DNA of 64,000 nucleotides, from NCBI GenBank assembly GCA_040007355.1, contig JBDTVE010000251.1, positions 37,284-101,283 on the forward strand, read 5' to 3'. This stretch comes from JACMLD01 sp040007355. GTDB lineage: Bacteria; Bacteroidota; Bacteroidia; Chitinophagales; Chitinophagaceae. Each line of letters opens with the position of its first letter. Positions within the stretch are counted from its first letter, which is position 1. Positions 44,588 to 54,138 of this stretch are shown here, piece after piece. The notes under the pieces are model-generated. The model was given only the letters and a program-made list of their open reading frames with translations, ran no database searches and was not told where the DNA came from. Position numbers and translations under genes: made by a program.

Positions 44588-47014
44588 CTATTGAATTACT
44601 TTTTCAACCCTCGTAAATTTGTCATTTGAATTAAATCCTTCCATCACTATTCTGAAACGGTGCGTTACATCATTGTTGTAGAATTGTATCTTAAACCGTT
44701 TCTTGTTTTTATTCAGCAGTATATAGGGTGTCCAGTACAAAGTGGTTCGCAAGTCGGGCAAATCGTTTAACAAAGAGGTCGTTGCATAATCGGGAGAATA
44801 GAATTCCTTAATCGGAGTATAACCGGTTATCTGAACATAATCAAGTCCTTTCGCATTATCGTTGTTTGTCCGGTCGCCGCCTTTCTTGGTATATATGGCA
44901 ATGGCACCGCCGCCTCTACTGGATATACCACCTGTGGTACCGGGGCTGAATACTTTTACATAGGCCACATCATTCATATTGAGGCTTTGCATAAAGCTCG
45001 CATCGGTTTGCATCTCATCCAGGTAGAACACGGGCGTACCGCCGCGCCATGTCAATGAGGGGGTGCCGCCGCTGGTATTGATTTGCAGCCCGGCCACCTT
45101 GCCCTGCAGATACTGGAAAATGGTTTGGTTGCTGGTTGCAAATGGATCATTTACTACGTCAAAATTCCGCGAATCTCCGCCGGAGAACATGCCACTGGCA
45201 TATTTCTCATCCATCTTTTCTACATTTGATTTTGATTTGCCGGTAATGACAACCTCCTTTAATACCTGTTCTTTCTCTCTCCTGGCACGTTGTACGGCTA
45301 CTCTCATTTCATCTGATGCGTTTCTGACATTTTTTGAAACCACCGCTGTATCGGGCTCCAGTCCTGTCTTCCGGTTTTCATCGTTCAAAAATAATTTACC
45401 CGGACTATGGTACAAGCCGTTGTCTACATGGAGCAGAGATTTATCAAAGACCAGTTTTTTGTCGTTAAACTGAAAATAGAGTTTGGCGAAATCATAAAAT
45501 ACAAGTCCGTCGGTTTGCACCGTTCCTTTCCGGTCTACCGGCAACGACAAAAAAGTCTTTGCAGAATCCTTTGTCTGTAGTATACCGTTGAGCTTGGTAT
45601 CGGGTGAAAAATGGCCTGTCTGCATACCAATCAGTTTGCCATTAATGCTGAGGTAATTGCTTTCTTTTATGGCGGGTGCTGGTGGGTGGGCGGCAAACAC
45701 ACTGTCCCAGTGATACCGTCTCCAGCCATTGGTAAGCATTACCAGGTCAAGGTATATAGCGGCGCTGTCGGACGTACTAAAAAAATAATAATAAGGGTTG
45801 GCTATTTTACCGTGCAGATCGGCAGTTAGCAAAAGATGTGAAATAATATTGTCTTCATTAGGCGAGGGCGGCATATTCAGATCCGCATCCGTAACAGACA
45901 GGGAAAGATTGGCGTGAAAAGTGTCGGAGATCTGTACTTCCAGGGTGTTGAGTCCCCGTTTGTTTTTATTAAGCACCGGTATCCATGCATCGGCATCAAA
46001 TTCATAATCATGATTGTTTACAAACGTCACCCGTTCGGCCAGTGGTTTAAAATTCTTGTCAAAAACGGTAATCTGTAAAATGCCCGTGGGAAGTTGTTTG
46101 GTAGGGATCATTCCCGAAGTAAGGTTATTCGCAGACAGGTTCACATTTGCATAGTAGACCAGTTGCTGGTTCATATAGGCAATGATGTGCAGCGATTTTC
46201 CATCCGCGCTTATATTGTCGGACCGCTGCAGAATGAATTTTTTGTTTTCCGGCGCATTGCTTACCTGCAGGCCAATGCCCTGGGGCTTCACCGCAGGCAG
46301 CGGGGTGATGTATTCTTTGCCGGCAGCGTCTTTCCATACCGCAGAATAGACTTCTCCGGCTTTGGGGTCCATCTTAAAGGAGCCCATACCATCGTGCACT
46401 GATTGAAAATCACCTGTTTTAGCACCGGCGGCTGTTTTTATATATCCTTTTGCATTTACGGGCAGTCCGTTTGCATCCGTTACTTTAAACGCCAGCACAC
46501 AGGAAATTCCGGCAACCATATCTCCCCCCTCCGGCAGAAAGCTGATGCTCACGGGTAGGGGTGACCGGCTTTTTATGGGTTTGGCACCGGTAAGAACGCG
46601 TATCGGTTTTACAAATAGGAAATTGGTATCCCCGCTTATCATGGCAGCAGTATAGGCCCTGAAAAATACCAGGTTTTTGGAAAAGCCCGGCGCCAGTGTA
46701 ATGCTGCCTGCCGCGCTGGATTCGCCCACCGGGGCTGTCACCCGGCTAATTACATTGCCCGCCTCATCCGTTAGCTCCGCATAAAAATTCCGGACATTCT
46801 CGGCGTGCTCCAGCCCGTCAAAAATATAAGCCTTGAACCAGATGGTTTCGCCGGGATTATAAAAATTTTTATCAAAATGGACATAAATCTTTTCCTGCGG
46901 ATCTGCCTGTTTAAAAACGCCGAGCAATGAGTCTATATTTTGCGCATCTGCGCGGATAAAACCGGTCAAAAGAACAACACAAAGAATAAAGTAAGTGTAC
47001 ATTTGTTTTTGCAT
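44588..47014 (-). CDS. Secreted protein with MG2-like domains and TonB-receptor plug
   Basis: The 808-residue protein has a signal peptide (about 1-25, GFIRADAQN). An N-terminal alpha-2-macroglobulin MG2-like domain (EKIYVHFDKNFYNPGETIWFKAYIF) and further Ig-like domains follow. The C-terminal part holds a TonB-dependent-receptor plug (about 620-720, QTIFQYLQGKVAGLQINTSGG, FYLDEMQTD, VAYVKVFSPG, GAIAIYTKKGG), but there is no 22-stranded barrel. This architecture is widespread in Chitinophagaceae; a plug without barrel may interact with a receptor complex. It is divergent from the M32 peptidase gene. Confidence 0.88.
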   Translation of the reverse strand: MQKQMYTYFILCVVLLTGFIRADAQNIDSLLGVFKQADPQEKIYVHFDKNFYNPGETIWFKAYIFDGLEHAENVRNFYAELTDEAGNVISRVTAPVGESSAAGSITLAPGFSKNLVFFRAYTAAMISGDTNFLFVKPIRVLTGAKPIKSRSPLPVSISFLPEGGDMVAGISCVLAFKVTDANGLPVNAKGYIKTAAGAKTGDFQSVHDGMGSFKMDPKAGEVYSAVWKDAAGKEYITPLPAVKPQGIGLQVSNAPENKKFILQRSDNISADGKSLHIIAYMNQQLVYYANVNLSANNLTSGMIPTKQLPTGILQITVFDKNFKPLAERVTFVNNHDYEFDADAWIPVLNKNKRGLNTLEVQISDTFHANLSLSVTDADLNMPPSPNEDNIISHLLLTADLHGKIANPYYYFFSTSDSAAIYLDLVMLTNGWRRYHWDSVFAAHPPAPAIKESNYLSINGKLIGMQTGHFSPDTKLNGILQTKDSAKTFLSLPVDRKGTVQTDGLVFYDFAKLYFQFNDKKLVFDKSLLHVDNGLYHSPGKLFLNDENRKTGLEPDTAVVSKNVRNASDEMRVAVQRARREKEQVLKEVVITGKSKSNVEKMDEKYASGMFSGGDSRNFDVVNDPFATSNQTIFQYLQGKVAGLQINTSGGTPSLTWRGGTPVFYLDEMQTDASFMQSLNMNDVAYVKVFSPGTTGGISSRGGGAIAIYTKKGGDRTNNDNAKGLDYVQITGYTPIKEFYSPDYATTSLLNDLPDLRTTLYWTPYILLNKNKKRFKIQFYNNDVTHRFRIVMEGFNSNDKFTRVEKVIQ

Positions 47015-47112
47015 GACAACGAATAATTTCAGATTTAGCTAATTTATAGCAATCCCCGCTCACTACTGGCCGGCGGCGTAAGATTAACAATTTATTGAAC
47101 GCAATGTAACTC

Positions 47113-48612
47113 ATGAACAGTAAAAAACGATACAGGGATTATACCGCGCACCTGCAAAAAATTGCGGATACAAGATACGCTATTGCTGTATTGCAATGGG
47201 ACCAGGAAACCTATATGCCCCCAAAAGGGGCCGGTTTCAGGGCCCGGCAAATTGCCACCCTAAGCGAAATAAGCCACGAATTATTTACGGGCGATTCCTT
47301 TACAAATATTTTGCAGGACCTGATGGCCTGTGATGACCTGGATGAAACCGCCCGGAAAAACCTGGAGCTGAGCTGGTATGATTATACCCAGCAACACAAA
47401 CTAACCGGCGATTTTGTACGGCGCCTGAGCGAAGCCACTTCGGCCAGCTTCCAGGCATGGGTAACCGCAAAAAAAGAAAATGAATTTTCCCTTTTTGAAC
47501 CGCACCTGGCAGGGCTGCTGGAGCTGAAAAAACAGGAGGCCGGTTTCCTGGGTTTTGAAGATCATCCTTACAATGCCCTGCTTAACCAGTATGAACGCGG
47601 TTGCACCGTTCGTTTGCTGGACAGGGTATTCAGCACCCTGCAATCGCCCTTAAAAGAATTATTGAACAGGATACAGGCCTGCCCGGCACCAGACGACGGG
47701 TTTCTGCGGAGGCAATACCCCAAGGAACAGCAATGGCAGTTTGGAATAATGCTGCTAAAACAACTGGGGTTTGATTTTGAGGCAGGCCGGCAGGATATGG
47801 CCGAGCATCCGTTTACCACTAATTTCAGCAGCCAGGATGTGCGGCTTACCACCCGTATAGACGAACATGATTTCAGCAATATGACCTGGAGCTGCATACA
47901 CGAGTGCGGCCACGGTTTATATGAACAGGGTCTGCCCGCAGACTTTTACGGGCTGCCGCTGGGCGAATACACCTCGCTAGGCATACACGAATCGCAATCC
48001 CGTTTATGGGAAAACAATGTTGGCCGTAGCCTTGACTGCTGGCGTTATTTCTACCCGGTAGCCCGGTCCTGGTTTCCGGAGCAGCTGAAAGATATTTCAT
48101 TGGAACAGTTCTATGGAGGTATTAACCGGGTGCAGCCCTCCTTTATCCGGACAGAAGCAGATGAACTTACTTATCATTTTCATGTTCAGATTCGGTATGA
48201 ACTGGAAAAAAAGCTGCTGGAAGGCAGTTTGGCCGTCAAAGACATTCCGGCCTACTGGAATGAACAATACAGGGAACTCCTGGGCGTTATTGTACCGGAC
48301 AACCGCAAGGGTTGCCTGCAGGACGTGCATTGGAGCCATGGAAGTTTTGGCTATTTTCCCACATACAGCCTGGGCAGCTTTTATGCCGCGCAGTTTTTTG
48401 GCGCAGCACAGAAAAACATACCAAACCTTGCCGCGTCCATAACAAATGGCAACTATAAGCCATTGTTAGATTGGTTACGAACGAATATTCATATGCATGG
48501 CCGCAGGTATACAAGCGGGGAATTGTGTGAACGGATAACCGGCGAACCATTGGATACCGGTTATTTCATACACTATGCAACAAACAAATACAAGGCTATT
48601 TATGGATTTTAA
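47113..48612 (+). CDS. M32 family carboxypeptidase
   Basis: The 499-residue metallocarboxypeptidase (Taq/Pfu type) removes C-terminal residues in the cytoplasm. It shows DVRLTT (242-247, family DXRXT), the metal motif HECGH (263-267), HESQSRLWEN (292-301), and GGINRVQPSFIRTEADELTYHFH. Length is normal. The stop overlaps the start of the next gene by 11 nt, so the lipoprotein below may be co-expressed. Confidence 0.95.
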   Translation: MNSKKRYRDYTAHLQKIADTRYAIAVLQWDQETYMPPKGAGFRARQIATLSEISHELFTGDSFTNILQDLMACDDLDETARKNLELSWYDYTQQHKLTGDFVRRLSEATSASFQAWVTAKKENEFSLFEPHLAGLLELKKQEAGFLGFEDHPYNALLNQYERGCTVRLLDRVFSTLQSPLKELLNRIQACPAPDDGFLRRQYPKEQQWQFGIMLLKQLGFDFEAGRQDMAEHPFTTNFSSQDVRLTTRIDEHDFSNMTWSCIHECGHGLYEQGLPADFYGLPLGEYTSLGIHESQSRLWENNVGRSLDCWRYFYPVARSWFPEQLKDISLEQFYGGINRVQPSFIRTEADELTYHFHVQIRYELEKKLLEGSLAVKDIPAYWNEQYRELLGVIVPDNRKGCLQDVHWSHGSFGYFPTYSLGSFYAAQFFGAAQKNIPNLAASITNGNYKPLLDWLRTNIHMHGRRYTSGELCERITGEPLDTGYFIHYATNKYKAIYGF

Positions 48613-49039
48613 AAAACCGGTTATACGATGCCTGCTATTGCCGGTGATGCTGGCAGGTACGTTGTTCAGCTTCTCCTGTAAAAAAGCAATTGAGCAGCAG
48701 CAAAAAAATATCATTGTAGATGCTATGACACATGGCCGTTGGTACGTAGAGCAGTATACCCAGGATGCAATAGATATCACTCCCGGCTTCCTGGATTATG
48801 AATTCCAGTTTTATGAAAACGGACAGGTAGACGGAATAAAAACCATTTTTATTAAAAGCGGTACCTGGAGTGCCGATATCGGCAATTACACCATTACGGC
48901 CGCATTCCCCGCCGACGCCAGTGATACACTCAAATTGCTTAACCATACCTGGAAAATAACCGACAGTTACCTGGATTACGTGGAAGCAAAAACCACCACT
49001 GCCAGCGGCGAAAACACCCTGCACCTGAGAAAAAAATAA
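48602..49039 (+). CDS. Small lipoprotein, hypothetical
   Basis: The 145-residue protein has a lipoprotein signal peptide (MDFKKPVIRCLLLPVML then LFSFSC, Cys at about 26) and a compact beta-rich domain: GRWYVEQYTQ, DYEFQFYENGQVDGI, SGTWSADIGNYTIT and ENTLHLRKK. The WYVEQYTQ / Y-x-F-x-F-YENG pattern is like lipocalin-type small lipoproteins of Bacteroidota. It overlaps the M32 gene's end. A longer frame from 48575 lies inside the peptidase gene and breaks the signal peptide. Confidence 0.75.
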   Translation: MDFKKPVIRCLLLPVMLAGTLFSFSCKKAIEQQQKNIIVDAMTHGRWYVEQYTQDAIDITPGFLDYEFQFYENGQVDGIKTIFIKSGTWSADIGNYTITAAFPADASDTLKLLNHTWKITDSYLDYVEAKTTTASGENTLHLRKK

Positions 49040-49243
49040 TTGCTGAATAAACAATAAAAATAATATCCACTTCCTGACAGGATTCAGGCTGCACACCGGT
49101 TGCGGCTTTTTTTATGCCGTTTGCAAACGCCATTCTATGGGGAAACCATTACTGATTAAAAAATAGGTAATCGTATATACCTAATTTGAAAACCCGCCGT
49201 TTAATAGCCAGATATCCTTTGATAATCCCGAATCCAACATCAC

Positions 49244-52200
49244 ATGAAGGCTGTTTGGCACATTGTGCTCCGTACACTGTATGTACTGTTGTTTTGCCTG
49301 TTCTTTCAGCAAACAATGGTAGCACAGTTACATGCAGATTTTACCGCAGGCCCGGCCAACGGCTGTGCCCCGGTATTTATCCAGTTTAAAGACATCAGCA
49401 CCGGCTCTCCCACCAACTGGAAATGGGACCTGGGCAATGGCACGATTTCATTCCTGCAGAATCCTTCAACCACCTATTTCAATCCCGGCAAATACACCAT
49501 TAAACTAGTTATAAGAAATGGAACCAGTTCGGATTCCATTGTAAAATTGAACCATATTACCATCAATGCACTGCCCAAACCATTGTTTAAAGCTTCCGAT
49601 ACCACCGGCTGTTACCCGTTAAAAGTAAATTTTACAGACCAGAGCCTGGCGCAGGAAGGCGGCATTGTTAAATGGGAATGGGATCTGGGCGATGGCACCC
49701 TGTCTACCGCACAGCATCCTACGCACGTATATACCGGTCCGGGCAACTACAATGTTATACTCCGGATCACCAATACCGCCGGCTGTGTGAGTACCCTGTC
49801 AAAGGCCCAGTATATAAAAATAAAAGACGGGGTAAAAGCAGATTTTGGCTATACCGGCAGCAGCCAGTGCACACCCCCTTCCATAGTGCATTTTACCAAT
49901 AAAAGCAACGGCACCGGGGTGCTGTCTTACCAATGGCTTTTTGGCGATGGACAATCCTCCACCGTACAAAATCCTTCCAATACTTATCAGGCAGCGGGGC
50001 TGTACAGCTTACAGTTAATCGTAAAAAACAATGCCGGGTGTATTGACACGCTTACAAAAAAAGATTCTATTGCCGTAGGGGTTGCCAAAGCAAATTTTAC
50101 GGCGCCCGATAGTATCTGCCAGAACATCTCTTTCCAGGTGTTTAATACCTCGGCACCGGCTACCGGTAACCTGTACTGGAAATTTGGCAACAGAAGCGTA
50201 TCGGCCGATCCAAAACCTTTTGTACGGTACGACAGCGCAGGCACTTATTCCATCAGCCTGGTGGCGGATTTTGGCAGTTGCAAGGATTCCGCTGTAAAAA
50301 CGGTTAAAATTTTACCCAAGGCAATTGCTGCGTTTACCACGGCAAAAACAGCATCCTGCAAGGCCCCATTTAGCGTGCCGTTTTCAAACCTTACCAAAAA
50401 CGCCATTGCTTTTACGTGGTTGTTTGGCGACGGTAATTCATCGGCGATGGAAAACCCTTCACATACTTATCTAAAGGAAGGTTCTTATACCGTAACACTA
50501 ATTGTTACCAATAACAACGGTTGCACCGATACCCTTCACCAACAGGATTATATCAATATCATACCGGCTGAGGTTCAGATAGTGGGTCTACCGCTATCGG
50601 GGTGTGCCCCGTTGGTGTTTGATCCGTCGTATACAGTAAAATCAATTGTTCCCATTGCCAGTTATCTCTGGGATTTTGGCGACGGAACCTCTTCTGCATC
50701 CGAACACCCGGTACATGTTTACAATACCCCCGGCACCTACAACGTTTCGCTTATCTATACTACAACTGAAGGCTGTATGGGTACCATCAAATATCCAAAA
50801 GCGGTGCAGGCCGGGCAAAAACCATTTGCATCTTTTACGGCCAATCCTACCAATACCTGTGCTTCCACACCGGTTGTTTTCACCGATAACGCTGGTGGCA
50901 GTATTACCAACTGGCTTTGGAACTTCGGGGATGGTATAACAGATACGGCCCGTAACCCCACACACTTTTACAATGATACCGGCTATTTTCACGTGCGTTT
51001 GATTGTAAGCAATAACGGTTGTTCCGACACTTTGCTGGTGCCGAAAGCCGTGCACATAAAACCGCCGGTGGCAAAATTTGCCGTAGATACCAGGTGCAAC
51101 GATCCCTATCGTTTTGCATTTACCAATTATTCCATTGGCGCCACATCATGGACCTGGGATTTTGGAGATGGAACTTCTTCTGCAGACAAAGACCCTGTTC
51201 ATGTTTACAGTAAACCAGGGTCATACCTGGTAAAACTGCTGGTAACCAACGGCACCTGTTCGCATATGGCGGTCTATCGCGCGGGCGTTGTTGTGGAAAA
51301 GGCCGATTTCGCCGCTTCCCGTACGGAAGTGTGCAAAGGCGACTCTATTGTACTGGAACCAATGGGTTTCAACGCTGCCAATATTATCGGTTATAAGTGG
51401 TCGTTAGAATATGGTACGGATACCGCACGCGTGATAAAAACAGCGTTTAATAAAAGCGGCAAATACAGTGTTAGTCTTATACTGACCAATATTGCCGGTT
51501 GTACGGATACGATGACGAAGACCACTTATATTACGGTTAACGGTCCCACGGCTGATTTTAACAATACCAGCAGTGCGGCCTGTTTAAAATCAGGCGGCGT
51601 TATTGGATTTACGGATGCCGCCACCACCGACGGAACGCATGCTATCAAAAAATGGGAGTGGAATTTTGGCGATGGCCAGACACAGACAGCAGGATCTTTC
51701 CCTTTTACCCATACCTACAGCAAAACAGGCTTTTATACCATTGTCTTACGGGTTACCGACGCAGGAGGTTGTACAGACAGTATCAGCAAACCCAACAACA
51801 TTTATATAGCCGATCCGAAAGCGATTTTCAGCAGCCTTGATACCATGAGTTGCCAGAACAAACCAGTGGGTTTTACCAACAGCTCCCTTGGCCAGCCCTT
51901 GCAATATGTATGGGGTTTTGGCGATGGTTCCGGCTCGACTCAACAGGAACCGGTGCATAATTTTGCCGCGGTGGGCATCTATGATAGCTGGTTAAAGATA
52001 ACCGACCAATACGGCTGTACGGACTCGGTGTTCAAAGCTTCTTATATTCATATTGACGAGCCCAGGGCACTGTTCCTGGTGAGCGATTCCGAAAGCACCT
52101 GTCCTCCGCTGGTGGTAAATTTCACCAATAAATCAAAATATTTCAAGGCATTTAGCTGGGACTTTGGCGATGGTACAAGCGCCCTTGTAGATAACCCGGT

Positions 52201-54046
52201 GCATTATTATAACTACCCCGGTATTTACTATGCCAGATTGGTGGTAACCAGCCCGGGCGGCTGCACTGATACAGTATATAAAAAGATCGAAATAAAAGGC
52301 CCTACCGGTAGTTTTGTGTACGATAAAACGGCTTCCTGCAATCCCGGAACCATTGCATTTACTGCTCAAACACAAAATACACAATCTTTTATCTGGGATT
52401 TCAACGATGGTTACACTGACAATACCACTGATTCCGCGGTAAGCCATTTGTATAATTCTCTGGGTATTTATGTACCAAAAATGATACTGCAGGATGCCCG
52501 GGGTTGTAAGGTACCCATTGCCGGTAAAGACACCATCCGCATCTATGGCATAACATCCATGTTCACCAACAATACCAATTTATTATGCGATAAAGGGATC
52601 GTGAATTTTACCGATTCTTCGCTTACAAATGACCTGATTACAGATTACCAGTGGCGGATGGGCGATGGCACTATAGAAACCGATCGCAATCCCGCGCATG
52701 GCTATACGGCGAGCGGCATCTACCCGGTTCAATTGGTGGTAACCACGCTAAATGGCTGTAAAGACAGTTCCGCCCAAATCACAACAATAAAGGTGGTGAC
52801 CAGCCCGCAAGTCTCCCTCCGTGGCGACTTGTCTGCCTGTCCACCGGCCAGTTTAACCTTTTATGGAGATTTAAATGCCCCTGATACTTCAAACCTGGTA
52901 TGGCAGTGGAATTTCAGCAACGGTCCGGCATCCTCGGTTCGCAACCCGGCACCGGTATCGTACCAACAGGATGGCAGCTATGATGCCAGCATGCAGGTTA
53001 CAAACTCGTCGGGTTGTGTGACCACGCAAATAAAAAAGATTGTTATCCACCCCATCCCACAGGTAAATGCCGGGAACAATACAGCTATCTGTGAAAGAAA
53101 AACCGCTACGCTGGAAGCAAAGGGTGCAGATAAATACACCTGGAGTCCGGCAACAGCGCTTTCCTGTACCGGCTGTACAAGTCCGGTGGCTTCGCCCGAT
53201 TCCAATATCACGTACCGGGTACTGGGCGAAACTAATTTTGGATGTAAATCAATTGATTCAGTAATAATATCAGTAAAACACCCGTTTAGGTTGCAGGTTG
53301 GACCGGGGGATACCCTGTGCAAGGGTGAGTCTTTTCATTTACTCGCTAAAAATGCAGAACAATACGCCTGGACGCCATCAACCGGCCTTGACAATAACCA
53401 TATTGGAACCGCCTTAGCCCGGCCTGAACAAACCATTCAGTACCAGGTAATTGGTCAAGATAGTCTGGGTTGTTTCCAGGATACCGGTTTTGTAAAGCTG
53501 GTGGTGTATCCTTTTCCATCGGTTGATGCAGGGGTGGATAAAACCATTGCCGTTGGGACTTCTGTGGAATTAAATGCTAAAGTGAGCAAGGATGTAACAA
53601 TTATAAAATGGCAACCGTCTGTGGGATTGAGCTGTTTTAATTGTGCAAACCCGGTTGCCAGCCCCAAACAGACCACTTCCTACAGGATTATGGCCATCAA
53701 CGAGGGTGGTTGCATGAATAAGGATGAAATAACGGTATTTGTGGTTTGCAATAATGGAAACATATTTTTGCCGAACACGTTCTCCCCCAATGGAAATGGT
53801 ACGAATGACGTGTTCTATCCAAGAGGAACTGGATTGTACAGTATAAAAAGCATGCGCATCTTTAACCGCTGGGGAGAACCGGTTTTTGAAGCCACCAATT
53901 TTAAAGCAAATGACGCCTCAAAGGGCTGGAACGGGATGTTTAAAAACAAGCAGGCACCCAACGATGTATATGTATATTTCGTAGAAGTGATATGTGTGAA
54001 TAATTCGATACTCACCTACTCCGGGAATATCGCTGTAATTCGTTAA
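49244..54046 (+). CDS. Giant PKD-repeat surface protein with T9SS type B sorting domain
   Basis: The 1600-residue protein has a signal peptide (about 1-27, QQTMVAQ). About fifteen PKD domains follow; each carries a 'W-x-[FL]-GDG' strand (WEWDLGDGTLSTAQHPTHVY, WTWDFGDGTSSADKDPVHVY) and a Cys near its start ('C-x-P' after GC) with another in the closing hairpin ('GC-x-D'). Three 'TYTWSPATAL'-type sandwich repeats come next (about 1270-1500). The end is the type B sorting domain (IFLPNTFSPNGNGTNDVFYP, MRIFNRWGEPVFEATNF, GWNGMFKNKQAP). It is a predicted exported adhesin or matrix filament. It is followed by a paralogue and a PorP/SprF gene. Confidence 0.93.
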   Translation: MKAVWHIVLRTLYVLLFCLFFQQTMVAQLHADFTAGPANGCAPVFIQFKDISTGSPTNWKWDLGNGTISFLQNPSTTYFNPGKYTIKLVIRNGTSSDSIVKLNHITINALPKPLFKASDTTGCYPLKVNFTDQSLAQEGGIVKWEWDLGDGTLSTAQHPTHVYTGPGNYNVILRITNTAGCVSTLSKAQYIKIKDGVKADFGYTGSSQCTPPSIVHFTNKSNGTGVLSYQWLFGDGQSSTVQNPSNTYQAAGLYSLQLIVKNNAGCIDTLTKKDSIAVGVAKANFTAPDSICQNISFQVFNTSAPATGNLYWKFGNRSVSADPKPFVRYDSAGTYSISLVADFGSCKDSAVKTVKILPKAIAAFTTAKTASCKAPFSVPFSNLTKNAIAFTWLFGDGNSSAMENPSHTYLKEGSYTVTLIVTNNNGCTDTLHQQDYINIIPAEVQIVGLPLSGCAPLVFDPSYTVKSIVPIASYLWDFGDGTSSASEHPVHVYNTPGTYNVSLIYTTTEGCMGTIKYPKAVQAGQKPFASFTANPTNTCASTPVVFTDNAGGSITNWLWNFGDGITDTARNPTHFYNDTGYFHVRLIVSNNGCSDTLLVPKAVHIKPPVAKFAVDTRCNDPYRFAFTNYSIGATSWTWDFGDGTSSADKDPVHVYSKPGSYLVKLLVTNGTCSHMAVYRAGVVVEKADFAASRTEVCKGDSIVLEPMGFNAANIIGYKWSLEYGTDTARVIKTAFNKSGKYSVSLILTNIAGCTDTMTKTTYITVNGPTADFNNTSSAACLKSGGVIGFTDAATTDGTHAIKKWEWNFGDGQTQTAGSFPFTHTYSKTGFYTIVLRVTDAGGCTDSISKPNNIYIADPKAIFSSLDTMSCQNKPVGFTNSSLGQPLQYVWGFGDGSGSTQQEPVHNFAAVGIYDSWLKITDQYGCTDSVFKASYIHIDEPRALFLVSDSESTCPPLVVNFTNKSKYFKAFSWDFGDGTSALVDNPVHYYNYPGIYYARLVVTSPGGCTDTVYKKIEIKGPTGSFVYDKTASCNPGTIAFTAQTQNTQSFIWDFNDGYTDNTTDSAVSHLYNSLGIYVPKMILQDARGCKVPIAGKDTIRIYGITSMFTNNTNLLCDKGIVNFTDSSLTNDLITDYQWRMGDGTIETDRNPAHGYTASGIYPVQLVVTTLNGCKDSSAQITTIKVVTSPQVSLRGDLSACPPASLTFYGDLNAPDTSNLVWQWNFSNGPASSVRNPAPVSYQQDGSYDASMQVTNSSGCVTTQIKKIVIHPIPQVNAGNNTAICERKTATLEAKGADKYTWSPATALSCTGCTSPVASPDSNITYRVLGETNFGCKSIDSVIISVKHPFRLQVGPGDTLCKGESFHLLAKNAEQYAWTPSTGLDNNHIGTALARPEQTIQYQVIGQDSLGCFQDTGFVKLVVYPFPSVDAGVDKTIAVGTSVELNAKVSKDVTIIKWQPSVGLSCFNCANPVASPKQTTSYRIMAINEGGCMNKDEITVFVVCNNGNIFLPNTFSPNGNGTNDVFYPRGTGLYSIKSMRIFNRWGEPVFEATNFKANDASKGWNGMFKNKQAPNDVYVYFVEVICVNNSILTYSGNIAVIR

Positions 54047-54138
54047 TAATTAAAACATAACGTTTAACTTTGACAAGTTTTTCATACCCTTTTGAGACAG
54101 CGAAACACTTGATCTGACAACCTATAAAACGAGGCTAC

